DNA of 64,000 nt from Terfezia claveryi (Eukaryota > Ascomycota > Pezizomycetes > Pezizales > Pezizaceae): NCBI GenBank assembly GCA_015179025.1, contig WHUX01000103.1:62001-126000 (forward strand). The letters run 5' to 3'. Numbering within the stretch: the stretch's first letter is position 1; every line of letters begins with the position of its first letter. Both the position numbers and the translations under genes were made by a program. Under the pieces are notes generated by a model. The model did not search any database. It worked only from the letters and a program-made list of their open reading frames with translations, and was not told the DNA's origin. Of this stretch, positions 34,799-46,052 are shown one piece after another.

Positions 34799-36899
34799 AT
34801 GGGTGAGACCGCTATTATCATTGGGATAGACTTTGGGACGACAGTAGGTTCCTCTCTAGATTTGCCTCAAGAAGACCTCCAGCATTGACTCTTCCTTCGC
34901 TCAATAGTATTCAGGTGTTTCTTGGGCACTTACGAGCAGTAAACGCGTTAATATCATCAATGACTGGCGCAACCTGTACGGCGCTGTCGGCAACCAGGAC
35001 AAAGTGCCCAGTTCAATTACCTACACCGCCAATGGCAGAGTCAACAATTGGGGCTACATGGTTGATGATGTGAAAGAGGAACCGTTCCAGTGGATCAAGA
35101 TCATGCTTGATCCTTCGCATAAATATTTCAACGATACAGCACAGAGGAAGCAAGTTTCTGCCCGCTTGGAAAGATTGGGCAAGACTCCGGAGGATGTGGT
35201 GGCGGATTACCTAAAATGCCTGTGGGACTATACCATTGAACATTTGAAACGGAGAAAGGGCGACGACTTCCAGTCCGTGTATACTGTGAAGGTTGTGTTG
35301 ACTGTGCCAGCTGTTTGGTCGGCAGTGGCAAAAGACAAGACACTGAAAGCGGCAAGGAGAGCGGGGATCCGGACGGAGATTAAGCTGGTAACGGAGCCAG
35401 AAGCCGCGGCATTAGCATTGTTGAAAGACAAGTGTGAAGAGACGTCTGTTAAGGTGCGTGTAGTTGCAGTTTCTTGACTATTTACGTGCGATATTCCCGA
35501 AAGTAGGGGACTGAGAGGTGCGATACCTCCAGGTCGGTGATGGGTTGGTCGTTTGCGATGCAGGTGGTGGTACAGTAGACCTAATCAGCTACAAAGTTGA
35601 GTCACTCAAACCCCTCAAAATTCGGGAGTGTGTTATGGGCGATGGCGAACTCTGTGGGTCTGTCTTTCTCGATATAGCATTTGAGCAGCATATCCGCTCG
35701 CTTGTTGGCGAGAGGCAATACGACCATGGTCATATTAGGCCTAGGGACAAGAAAACAATGCTCAGGGATTTTCAGTTTGGTACCAAGCGGTCTTTTAGAA
35801 AAGGCCAGGTTACAAATATCATCGTGGATTTGAAAGGTGTACAGGATGATGAGACGATGGGTATCGATGAAGAAGTTATTACAATCTCGCCGTGAGTATA
35901 TTCCAACTAAACCATGAACCAAAAAGCATGTATTAATAACAACGTTCGGACAATAGAAATACCCTGAGGGAAATTTTTGACTCTATATGCCAGAAGATCC
36001 AGGCTCTGCTTAAAAAGCAGTTACGTGGGATTCAGAGCAAGGGAATTACAGCAAAGGTATGCGAGATACAATCCAACAGTGAACGCAACTTGCTGAGGGC
36101 AGTAATTAGGCGATAGGTCTTGTCGGTGGTTTTGGGGAGAGCACATACCTCTACGAATATCTGCAAAATGCGAACAGTGATGTTAGGGTTATACAAGAAC
36201 CGGGAGCGTATGTCTGCTATACATCGGTAATTATATAACCTAGAACTAACAAGCTTTTAAACATCTAGTATCTCAGCCGTTTGCCGTGGCGCAACCTTAT
36301 GGGGTCTAGAACAAAACCATGCAACCTCTTTCCTATCTCGCATAGCACGCTCTAGCTACGGAATTGTTTACCAGGAGCCGTGGGATCCGACGAACCCTAA
36401 TCATCAGCCTTCAGATAAGCATTGGGACTCTGCAAAGAGCCAATGGAGGGCACGTGGCCAGATGACATGGCTATTGAAGCGGGTACGTGGTCATATCAAC
36501 TTCATTTTCTGCGAAAGCTAACTCTCGAGCTCTCATTTTCTTTAGGGGGAAGAAGTTGTCGAAGGTCATGTACTCAAAGGAGCAGGACATTACTCTGTCA
36601 GTATAAGCCCCAGCGACTGCGGTAACTGGACCAGAAGTGAAAACCTCTACTACAGCGACGCAGCAGTACCTCCGGGTAGGCAAGATGATTCGAGAGTTAA
36701 GCAGTTATGTTCACTCAGTTTTTCTATCCCTTATAGTGATATACGCCGGCAGCCAACGTACACGAATGAAGGGAAGGTCTGGACGAACGTTTACACTTCG
36801 AGAGATATTTTATGCGGTGGTGCTCTGCTTGATTATAGGATTATGTATGACGGAAAATTGTTACAAAATGTGGAAGCAAATTATGTTGAAGATGACTAA
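34799..36899 (+). CDS. Hsp70-like (actin-fold) ATPase, 571 aa, 7 exons
   Basis: Exons 34799-34843, 34908-35453, 35533-35891, 35957-36056, 36110-36207, 36269-36482 and 36546-36899. The six introns are 53-79 bp and GT-AG, all junctions in frame, 572 codons with stop. Nucleotide-binding motifs of the Hsp70/actin superfamily are present in order: phosphate-1 loop IGIDFGTT joined across intron 1 to YSGVSWA, phosphate-2 loop VVCDAGGGTVDLISY, and adenosine motif LVGGFGEST. Other family landmarks are VTEPEAAALALL and AICRGA-like ISAVCRGATLWGLE. It matches the fungal HSP12A-like group that lacks the classical Hsp70 substrate-binding and EEVD ends; such genes form large families in filamentous fungi. 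It is probably a cytosolic ATP-dependent chaperone-like or sensor protein, the client being unknown. The intact frame across seven exons and retained motifs argue for function. Confidence 0.92.
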
Positions 36900-37202
36900 G
36901 ATGTATCGTCAGTTTTGTATATAACGATATTAGGAATTGATATCAATTATTGCACTTGCCGCCTCTGGCACGAAACTATCGTATTGTATTTCATATTCAC
37001 TGTTTCTTTATTATTGTCACGGTTGACCTCAACATCACATGCCGTGAAAAATATCACCACGTTTAACGGTGTTCAAAATTTCTTATGTAGAACACTCTCC
37101 ATAAACATCATTGTTAAGTTCTACTGTATGAGCCGAGGTCATTCACATAACATGAATAGGGGAAGCACCTTCACCCCATCTACAGTGCAAGAGAAGATCA
37201 TG

Positions 37203-37530
37203 GCGATGAGGACCTATTTTTTTTTAATTTTTTTTTTTTTAAATACTTCATTTACTCATATTCGGTCCCAATGAGGGGACCATGATGAACCATCCGGAAA
37301 CCCGGGTGGATTCAGAGCGCACCCCTATCCTCCACTACCGAAGCCCATTCGGACTAGTCTCAGTATGAACTTCACTGACTAAACACGGGGAAACCTCCTT
37401 AGGACAAACCCGTGCTCCTCGGGCTGTTAGGAAATCTTTTTGAGGGAGGCAGGATTCGAACCTACGAACGCAATTGCATTCACCAGGGTGGTTCCCAACT
37501 ACACTATCCACTCCCCCGCGATGAGGACCT
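37203..37530 (-). mobile_element. Full-length tRNA-derived SINE with 13-bp target duplication
   Basis: GCGATGAGGACCT is repeated exactly at 37203-37215 and 37518-37530. The 302-bp insert (37216-37517) reads on the minus strand from a tRNA-like head to a poly-A tail (T-rich at 37216-37240). The head starts GGGGGAG, which pairs with CTCCCTC about 65 bases later as an acceptor stem. It has an A-box-like TAGTGTAGTTGG and a perfect pol III B box GGTTCGAATCC in a T-arm (GTAGG/CCTGC). The anticodon arm does not form a normal 7-base loop, so it is SINE rather than tRNA. The unique body ends with a tail hairpin GGTCCCC...GGGACC also found in other insertions here. It lies 300 bases downstream of the Hsp70-like gene. 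Confidence 0.93.
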
Positions 37531-37929
37531 TTATGAAAATTTGGAAGGGAGGATCTTTTCATGCTGTGGTAAGTGCAACTGCGGAATCTAGACTTACTTA
37601 GGATCTGGGTTGCACATGCATGACATGATGGCTGTGTGTGGCCTGACAACCTAGGTGCTAGAATTGGGCAGATTCATATTGCGACGAGCATGATATCACA
37701 TATTCGCATATGTATGCAGCTTGAGGTCATGTTTTTGAAGTTAATACCATAGGTTTATGCTCTCAGCAAATGCGAAGCTAACTTTGCTCGTAGAGGCTTG
37801 GCATGAGACTAGGTTTATGCCAAATGACCGGGTGACCAAGTCTCGCTTAGTCACCAGACTGATTCTGATAACGGGTTACCCAAATAGGTAGTCGCTCCCG
37901 AATTCGGTAACCTGTATCAATACGAAATG

Positions 37930-38045
37930 CTTTTCTGTTTCCTTTTGAAGTCTATACATCTATGGAGCCTTAGGCTATGAGACAACCCCGTTCCCTTATC
38001 GTAAAAGACTCGGAATGCCCACGGAACAGCGGGCCAACTGTCCAC
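37930..38045 (-). mobile_element. LINE 3'-end fragment
   Basis: GAAGTCTATACATCTATGGA, CCTTAGGCTATGAGACA, GACTCGGAATGCCC and CGGAACAGCGGG match the 3' UTR of the LINE at 18890-19010 in order, preceded by a decayed T-rich tract. It may belong with the ORF1 relic at 38480-39400. Confidence 0.7.
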
Positions 38046-38479
38046 TAACTCAACTCAAATCGAACTGTTGATTAAGACCCGCAACCTGTATAAACTGCAT
38101 TAGGGTGCGAAATGCCAAACAGGGTAAAAGAAGCATGACACTAGGAAATCCATTACCGGTCACTGCGCAAATGCACCCTCTTACTTTCCCACCTCTGTTG
38201 AAATCAATCATAAGCCTCAATTGAGTGCGTCCCCTCATTTTCAGGTGACTTCCAACAGCTAACTTCCTGCAACCACGGAGCTGGTGGCTTTCCCAAGTCT
38301 CCAGTTACCTCCCAAGAGCCAACATGCCCCCATGATCCATCTCACTCCTACATTCTGTATGACATCTGTCATGGGACCCCATGAATTACAATCGCCTTTG
38401 CTGACACGGTCTCGGTAGGTGGACTGGTTGATGGGGTTGTTTTCCGGATTCCTTACGCCGGTTCATAATGCAGCCTGTT

Positions 38480-39400
38480 TTTGGTATCTGGAGGTGCTAC
38501 TACCAGGGCATCGTCCTCACCCTCATACCCGGATAGATCTTCATACATGCATGTCTGACGTATCCTTCATACCACCACATCGTCACTATCTCTTAACCAC
38601 TCCCGCTCTATTTCTGTCTGTGTCGCCAGTTCCACCTGCGTCACCTCTACCTCTGCCACTGCATGAGTTTGACTGGGTAGAGACCGATACTATCTCAACT
38701 GGTAGTGACTTCCCCTTAGCCTGCCATTTCTTCTGCTCGGAAACCAACATGTTTCCTCGACTTCTTCCACAATCCGGTAATTGGTCTCCTATCTTCCCAT
38801 CCTGCTCTACTAACCTCTCTTTTTCTAGAGCCTCCTTCTCTAATTCTCAATCATCTCCCTGTAAGCCTTCTCACTGTTTCTCATTTCTTCCTTGAGACCA
38901 GCGATTGCCTCTCCTTCTCCAAAAGCCTGTCCTTATTATTCAAACCAGAACAAGCTTCCTCCTCCTTCTCCTCACTTTTCCTCACGGATGGATCCCTCCA
39001 GCTGCAAAGTAACCCCGCGGTCTTTTCTTCTATCCAAGCCTCCTCCAACTCCTTTTCAGTCTACTTCTTCCCCTTCGCCTCCGCTCCTATCGTCACAGCA
39101 TCCTCCCTCATTATAATACCCCCTGATCTCTTCTTGATTATCGAAGGCAATTCCACTCTAGGTGTCGGTCCTGGAGTCGGCAATTGCATAGGAGCCGGGG
39201 TTTTGTACTTTGGACTGTTGTCTAGGGTAGGAACCGCCAAAGGTTTGACGCTCCTGGTATATTCCCCGAAGAAATCTGACTTCCCACTCCAAAGGTTGTC
39301 TGGTTGCATGGACCCAAGGTCTTGCGTCGCTATTGGTGTTACAAAGCGCTGCTCTATACAGTAGCCTGAGCCTCCAGTATGCCGTTGTATTAACACCAAT
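38480..39400 (-). pseudogene. Probable LINE ORF1 relic
   Basis: The minus strand carries a Pro-rich N-terminal part (PMQLPTPGPTPRVELPS) at 39399-39061. Then, in several frames with stops, there are charged coiled-coil stretches (EKELEEAWIEEK, NNKDRLLEKERQSL) and VEVTQVELATQTEIEREW near 38590-38640. Long Glu/Lys-rich helices with an ATQTE motif are characteristic of ORF1 proteins of fungal LINEs. There are many frame breaks. A plus-strand ORF of 158 codons over the same bases is a Pro/Ser-rich shadow. Confidence 0.5.
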
Positions 39401-39682
39401 CCCGAATGTTAGATATTCGTGCTCCGCTCTTCCGCTCTATTATTTAATGTTTTCTCCGACGACGGGAACCCTCTGGTTGTTGAGATTAATCAAGTGAGCT
39501 CGTACTGTACTGCACGGTGATGTGGCACAACGACAATGCTCATGTAGATCCTGCAGCTGCAATAGCAGGAGAATCGAACGATTCCCATTTGTATGATCAA
39601 AATAGATGTTCATCAACATTCCTAGAAGCGAATTCACCACTATTGAGCTTCCAAATCTCGAGAGCCAAATCCCATCTCCGCT

Positions 39683-41320
39683 ATGAGTTTCGGGTTTTCA
39701 GTAGGCGATTTTCTGGGCGTTGGCATCGTGTGGAACGTATACAGTGCGTACGCAGGGGCCCCCAAGCAATTCCGCAATTTCTCACAAGAATTTTTATCCC
39801 TCACGTTGTATATAAGCAAATCGGACCAGCTATGCAATCAGGGATACAGAAATAACAGCTCCATCTTAAGTGCAAAATACACAGATGACCCCAAGATTTG
39901 GCAGGATGGATTACAAAATATCATGAAGGACCTGGACGCTCTTCTCCAAAAATACAAGAATCTAACTGAAAATCATAGTATATCATTTGATCGGTGTACA
40001 TGCCAGGAGGATTTGGCTGGACTTAGGAAGGGGATTTTGATGCACGTTGGCCTGCTTACTGCGTTCAATACGAGCCTCATGGCGTACGTTCATTCCCTTT
40101 TCAGATCCATGACTATAGCTTTGTTCAAATATTGTGGAAGCTATACTCTGCCATCCATATCTAAATTTTCGCTGATTCAGTGGCATTGCAAACCAAGTGC
40201 CCAACTCAGAGAGCTGAACGTACGACACACAGCACAGTTTGTCGCAATTCAGGAACAGCTCGGGCAAATATTAGCAGGTATAGGCCTCCGCCGCAGAGGA
40301 TCAGTTGCATCTTTGAACTCGATTCATCATTCGCCCTCAGAATAGGTCCGAATTCGAAGGAAGCGTGGAAGGACCTATGTAGGGAGCAGCATGATAGTGG
40401 TGTCACGGCGGAGATGCTTGAGGCAAAGAGGGAGGAGTTATTGAAATTATGTTGCAGCGCTGGGCATCAAGCGGCTGCGTGGCAAAACCAACAGCATTGA
40501 CACCAAAAACGCCTATGGTCAATCCGCAATTCATGCTGCGGCTGAAAATGGTCGAACTGACCTGTTCAAACTACTGTTGGACAAAGGCGCAACCATTGAT
40601 GCCACGACTGGCCACAATTGGAACATTGAGGCCACGGTGGGCTACAATTTGACTGGCATTCACATAGCAGCCAGGAAGAGCTATTTGGAGGTCGTGAAAG
40701 TGCTGCTGGATAAGGGCGCAGCGATTGATGCCACGACTAACGGACAATTCGACTGCGCTTCATATGGCAGGCAGCAACGGACATTTGGAAGTCGTAAAGT
40801 GCTATTGGACAAGGCGCAACTATTAGTGCCACGGCAGACCGCAATTTGACTGCCCTTCATCTGGCGGCCGAGGTGGGCAATTTGGAGGTCGTGAAAGTCC
40901 TCCTGCACAAGGGCACAACCATATATGCCACGACTGAACGCAATTTAACTGCGCTTCATAGCCAGCCAGGAACGGGCATTTGGAAGCCGTAATAGTGCTA
41001 TTGGACAAAGGCGCAACCATTGGTGCCACTGCAGACCACAATTTGACTGCTCTTCAAGGGAGGCCATTTGGAGGTCGTAAAAGTGCTGCTGGACAAGGGT
41101 GTAACCCTTGGTTCCACAAACTCCGATAGCAAGACCGCAATGTACCTTGCTTTCGTCATGGCCAAGCCCAAATCGTGGGATTTCTGCTAGAGGGTCGATC
41201 TGGAAACAAGCAAGGGGCGACTGCACTCGACGAAGCGCGTAGACATAATTGTCAACCCATGGTGGAGCTGCTGCCAAGCAAGATTGCCATGGTTGGCGAC
41301 AGGTTCTATAGGTCTTAGCT
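39683..41320 (+). pseudogene. Broken STAND-type N-domain/ankyrin paralogue
   Basis: Starts MSFGFSVGDFLGVGIVWNVY, the same N-terminal domain as the intact gene at 47449, with AGAPKQFRNFSQEFLSL and LLTAFNTSLM conserved. The exon 1 donor (GGC|GTACGTT near 40084) corresponds to that of the intact copy. Beyond the intron the coiled-coil part (AIQEQLGQI), then SKEAWKDLCREQHDSGVTAE, and ankyrin pieces (SYLEVVKVLLDKGAAIDATT, NLTALHLAAEVGNLEVVKVL) are spread over all three frames with several frameshifts and a stop. The C-terminal end can be followed to about 41320. Only four to five repeats remain, against about 18 in the live paralogue. Confidence 0.85.
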
Positions 41321-42185
41321 ATTCAATTCAGGGGAGTACTCCTGGCCGAGGCTTGTAATATTGTCATTTCTTTATTCATTCTCGTGGGAGGGGGTCGACT
41401 TCCAGAAGTCCATTGGCGCAACGCCCTTCTGATTTCCGTAGCTGAGTTTGACTATAACTTTTTTCTTTCTCCTTGCTTATAGTATTGAACCATTTGTTTA
41501 CATCCATATCATGATTCTTGATTTCTCTAGCTAATAGTAGCTATCATATCTAGCTATCATATCATGATCCCACAAACCAGTACAATGATGAATCATAACC
41601 AAAGTTGATTAACGGCCAAGGCTCTTGGAGGGTCAAACCATATTTAAAATATAATATCGTTACAGAGTTACCTCGTTCCAAGCATATCGGTCGAGCCACA
41701 GGGAATATCCCTAATAATCAAAATATCCTTTTTAGCGAGAGAAAATAGTAACATGCAACAAAACTAGAGTGGAGTTAGGAAAAGTTATAGAATGAGTTTG
41801 TATTTATATTTAGTCCACAGCAGAAGGTCCTCCAGGCCGCTTGATTACTTATTCGGGTTTCTAGATCCAAACCACCGTTTGGTCTGTTTCGTCATGTAGT
41901 TTGTGGATTTTGTTCCGCATACGTTCTGATAGCTTACCGTTTAAGGCCTGACCATGGTTGACGCTGGGAAGCAACAGAAGAGTTCTTGGAGGATGCCATG
42001 CTTGATCCGCTTCTGTTATGCCTCTGATGTTGATTTTATTGAACGGTTATGTGGCAGCGCGAATTAAATAGGTTCAGTTAACGAGCTCTCCTGATCCTCT
42101 CACGGTTATTTTTAACGAGTTCCCTTTATAGTTCCTCCTATTTTTTTTTAATTCATAGCTCCTCTAGTTTTACTTTAGAGTCGCA
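41321..42185. other. Intergenic, no recognised feature
   Basis: AT-rich with short CTAGCTATCATAT repeats near 41535-41560. Nothing else seen. Confidence 0.45.
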
Positions 42186-42189
42186 GTTC

Positions 42190-42395
42190 AGTCAGGCCCC
42201 TGGGTCATCCGGTGTAGGTCCGTTAATGACAGCATGAGACCTCGATCCATTTCTTTGTATCTAGCGTTAGGACCTGGCAGATTAACTTGCCTTGCACCTG
42301 AATCCACCCAGGTTTCTTGGTGGCTCATCATGGTCTCCTTTATGGGACCGCATATAAGTAATGAGTTTTTTTTAAAGAAAGAAATAAAGAAATAA
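42190..42395 (+). mobile_element. SINE family 2
   Basis: The plus orientation body GACCTGGCAGATTAACTTGC then CTGAATCCACCCAGGTTTC, GTCTCC...GGGACCGCAT and GTAATGAG is followed by a T run and an A-rich (AAAGAAAT)n tail. The last 90 bases match the 3' part of the tRNA-derived SINE at 37216-37517, but the 5' part is different. The head (about 42190-42245) has a weak B-box-like GACCTCGATCC. A related fragment is at 5575-5690. Confidence 0.6.
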
Positions 42396-42687
42396 GGTTT
42401 AGTTAAGAATATATCACAATGATTTGTATATGCCCGATGCATTGAATTGCTTGACCGAATTACTTGAGAGTTAAGGCACATCATGTCATGAGCATACATA
42501 CATGGCGTGCTCCACCAGCGGGGCCGCCACCACCTGTGAGGCCGTCACAACTACTTGTGTGGGCTGTTGGATATGTGTACGCTCACACATATGTTTAACA
42601 GATTCTTGTGCAGAGTTTATTTCTTATCGATGAGCTTGCCTAGTCCAGTATATTGCCTCTTATTATATACAAGCATATACGGATATA

Positions 42688-43000
42688 TGTTTTTTTTTTT
42701 TTTTCCCCCCCTAAAGTTTATACCCGCTAAGATCATGACGAGGTCTTGAAGCCTCTTAAACGCTCGACCTGAGTTTTCGGTACAAGAAGCAAATCCAACC
42801 TCCCGAGCCTAAGAAAAGACAAAGGAAAGCAAACGTACGCAACCGAGAATACATCACTCCCATCACTGCCACCGCCCCTTAAGTAAGGTTGACGTTAGTG
42901 AAGAATTTCTCAACCTGACCCACCGTGACTTCCTTGTCCCTCTCCTTCATGATGTACAATGCTGACTCCCGGTTTATCCGACTTTGACAGCGAGTCCTTT
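42688..43000 (-). mobile_element. 5'-truncated LINE fragment, second family
   Basis: A T run at 42688-42705 (poly-A on the minus strand) is preceded, in element orientation, by the C-terminal reading YIMKERDKEVTVGQVEKFFT-NVNLT-stop (about 42985-42890). It corresponds to the extreme C-terminus of the LINEs at 19117 and 63650 (KDTIIDLVETFFSNLDL; REVVVDLVEGFFKRLNL). The 3' UTR differs from theirs, so it belongs to another subfamily. Target duplication not found. Confidence 0.6.
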
Positions 43001-43566
43001 TATTTCCGTCCGGAATTTCACATGTTCACAGGAAGGGCTACATAGTGCCTTGGGGTCCGCCACTAATGAGGCCCCAGGATCAGAACCCGTCATGCATGGC
43101 TACCACTGGAATACCATGCAAATCGCTATCGTTAAGTAAGAAGGCACAATTGCATGAAGTAGATTGGCGTTTTTTTCTTGATTGAAACAGCTCTAGGGAT
43201 ACCTAGTGAGGATTACTCTCACTCTGTAGGGACTTCCTTCTCACTATACACATGCAACCTACTAGTTCCAGGCGCTGCTATTATTTGGCCACACTCCATA
43301 ATTCGCCGCAAACCATCGGAAAAACAACTCCACAAGGCAATTGCAATCACGCATGCTCAACGGGCACCAGTTGTATAGTTTCGTGCCCTTAGTCGTTGTC
43401 TTTTAGCATTATGGTATCAAAAGCGGCCATCCAGCAAAATTTTTCACAATTCCAATAAGCAAGCAATTAGTTCATGCACTTGAAATTAGAATTCTGATAA
43501 CGATTTCTCTACTATAGCAATAAATTAGGCTATTATATGCTCCCATACAGTGATCCTACTTAGTTT

Positions 43567-43665
43567 AATGCCATGAATCTTTTTTTATTTTTTATTTTTT
43601 ATTTTTATTTTTATTTTTTTTTAAATCTCTACACCTAGGTCATGACTGGGCCCTGAAGCTTCCCC
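43567..43665 (-). mobile_element. Retroposon tail, unassigned family
   Basis: A T/A-rich (TTTTTTATTTTTA)n tract followed by AAATCTCTACACCTAGGTCA and TGACTGGGCCCTGAAGC. Similar tail sequence follows the T run at 33093-33140. Probably the 3' end of a LINE or SINE not otherwise represented. Confidence 0.4.
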
Positions 43666-44261
43666 ATAAAAGGTTTGACTTATTGGGAAAAAGAAGCGGA
43701 AGCTACGTACAACTGTATCCCACCAACGCAATAAAACTGTGAAAAACCCAAATCACCAACCCGAATCCAAACGAGTCTGAATCTGCAACTTTAACCTCCG
43801 GCCTCTTCCTTCCTGTGTCAAACCATATACTTCCGTAGGCAGCCACGAGCTTTAGGTAACCCTCATCCCCAACTGCCCTGTACATGAAAAGAGACTGGAC
43901 TATTAAGGAAAATGACTACCGAGGTGGTAGTCTTGCACATTCTCCTATGGCCTCCCCGGAGCCACAAGAATGTGTAGTTGTAGGAAATTCTGAAGTGGGG
44001 AATTTTCCTCCGTCTCTCATTAAGCTTCCGCCGTGGCCCCCGATACATTGTATGGTATAGTGCTACGGAAGAGGACTTTATTTTCTAGTATTTATTTATT
44101 TACGTTATATTTTCCTACCTCTGCTTGTTTGGCCTCTGTGATGACGTCTGCCTTGATTACTCCATGGTTCTATATGAAATTCTTATACTAGAAAATTATT
44201 GTAGTCATCAGATTGGTGAATGGGCCGGTCATTAATGCGATTGGGCCGTATTCCTGTATGG

Positions 44262-44640
44262 GTCGGAACAAAGCTGTTATTTTGATTGCATAGCTGATCT
44301 TCGGTTTGCTTGTACACAACATGGAGGGATAAAATTTCTTGCGAGAATTGTGAAATTGCATGGGGGCGCGCTTACGCACCGTACACGTTCCACATGAGAG
44401 TGCCAACACCCAGAAAATCGCCAACTGAGAACCCGAAATTCATAGCGGAGATGGATTTGGTCTCGAGGTTGGGAAGCACTTGGGAGGCGCAATAGTAGTG
44501 TATTCGTATGGAATGTCGATGAACTGCTAGAGGTGGAGTTTTCAATTTTATCGTTGGCTACGGAACAAATGACAACCGTTGCGGAATCTACGTGCACCCA
44601 ATTGCAGCCCTTGTCGTTGTGTCACCAGTGCAGCACACGA
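44262..44640 (-). pseudogene. Isolated STAND-type N-domain fragment with duplicated promoter
   Basis: On the minus strand ATG 44443 opens MNFGFSVGDFLGVG, then LMWNVYGA-stop, and after a frame change QFSQEILSLHVVYKQ and DQLCNQ. This is the same domain as at 39683 and 47449 but ends after about 60 residues. The 190 bases upstream (44444-44640) also resemble the upstream region of the 39683 copy (shared CACAACGACAA, CACGTAGATTCC-like and CACTACTATT blocks), so the duplication included the promoter. Non-functional. Confidence 0.75.
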
Positions 44641-45017
44641 ACAAATCTGTCTGCGAGTATAGAGCCTAGAATTTAATTGGAGGCATTGTGGGAATCGTTG
44701 GCATGACAAGCCGCTTGTAGTGGATAATTATACAGTATCTACATTTCCATCTCCAACGTTCACATAACGAGCATGCCTCATAAAATCTTAAACTCGCAAA
44801 TGCAGTTCACATTGATATTACGCTACCAAGTAAATCGAATCTACGGTATTGGACTGGGAGGATATTATGACCAGACAGAGCACATTCACTAAGACCTCAA
44901 TATCTCTATCACTTTCCCATTTCGTATTTTTCTTTATTTTACCAGAGAACTTTTCTCATGTACAATACCATGCAGATTAATGTAGCTCCTCATACCGTCC
45001 AAGGGATGATTCAAACT

Positions 45018-45041
45018 AAAAAAAAAAAAAAAAAAAAAAAG
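45018..45041. repeat. Poly-A tract (24 A)
   Basis: A pure A run. If it is a retroposon tail, the element would end at 45017 in plus orientation; no related sequence upstream was recognised and no target duplication was found. Confidence 0.8.
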
Positions 45042-45875
45042 CTATCGGGGCAAGCGTAGGAGTGTTTCTAGAGATATTACAAAAAAGCCAATGGCAGTGC
45101 CAATAGGTGCTGTGTTGGTAAGGCCACCCAAGCAGGCCCAAATTTTCAGCATGATTTGGGGAGGATTCGACCCAATATACTTTTTGAGCGACGCGGGCCG
45201 CTGGCATAGCTTTGTAGGTGCAGGTGGGCAAGCAAAATTTGGGGCCTGGGTGGTGGCCTTCCAACAGGCGCGACCCTGTTTGAATCTGGTGCAACCTAAA
45301 TGGTTACTACAAGATCGGCGCATAGGCGCACAGCAGGTAGATAGACGCGCAACAACCTGATCGAGTTCTCACCCCTCAGGCTTACTTTTAAGAAAAGAAA
45401 AAAAGGATCCCTCGGTGAACGCTTGCCATGGCCCTAAGCTGTATGCGAGCACGGGCTTGGGAGTTAAACACTACTAGATGCTTATCTAGACCCCCAGCAT
45501 ACCTATAAGAATGGAAAATGTGGAGCAGGGGGTTTGAATTCTTGTTGTTGGAAGGATAGCGGACGCGATATGACGGAGGACTAGAGGTTGGGGGCCGGCA
45601 CAGAATTCGCATCAGTGAGTGCGAGAGGGTACCTGTCAAGCGGTACGTATCATGACCTAGATCTTTTTCTCGCATATTTAATATTACTGTAATTCTGATA
45701 GTCTTATTCTTCAGCTATGTAAGTAATCCGCCACTTTGCTTGCTTGCTTACAATCAACGGCTAGCCTGAGTACTGAGGAGTCCTCGTTCGCCTGAATTCT
45801 CGCGACCAAACCGACGGTCTTGCATCCTGCTTTGGCCATCGGCTAGTAGTCCCTAATGACCCTCTTTCCACGGTA

Positions 45876-46052
45876 CGGGGAAACTGGTGAATAAGAGCCC
45901 TTGTCAATATCTTTTGATCTTCCCTTTAATGGTAGCAGCGTTACTACTTGTGGCAAGATAGGCAGGCTTGGCTACACGATTGTGACTTACGTCACTGATT
46001 CTACTGTTGTGATTTACTTTTTGACAAGGGCTCTTATTCACCAGTTTCCCCG
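45876..46052. mobile_element. 177-bp MITE with perfect 32-bp inverted ends
   Basis: The left end CGGGGAAACTGGTGAATAAG (45876-45907) and right end (46021-46052) are exact reverse complements over 32 bases. The ends and an internal ACTTGTGGCAA block are shared with the larger element at 57839-58414, so this is a deletion derivative of that family. Left flank ends in TA; the right flank (GT) does not match, so the target duplication is damaged or the boundary is off by a base or two. Confidence 0.92.

Noticed and set aside
37445..37517. tRNA gene (minus strand) suggested by acceptor pairing and B box
   Set aside because: The anticodon arm cannot form a 5-bp stem with a 7-base loop, and the unit is the head of a 302-bp insert with poly-A tail and target duplication, so it is called a SINE.
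38419..38895. 158-codon plus-strand ORF rich in Pro and Ser
   Set aside because: It lies opposite the Glu/Lys-rich LINE ORF1 relic; its composition is that expected of the complementary strand.
45091..45360. 89-codon plus-strand ORF after the 24-A tract
   Set aside because: No recognised family, overlapped by two equally long minus-strand frames, and no start context or introns.
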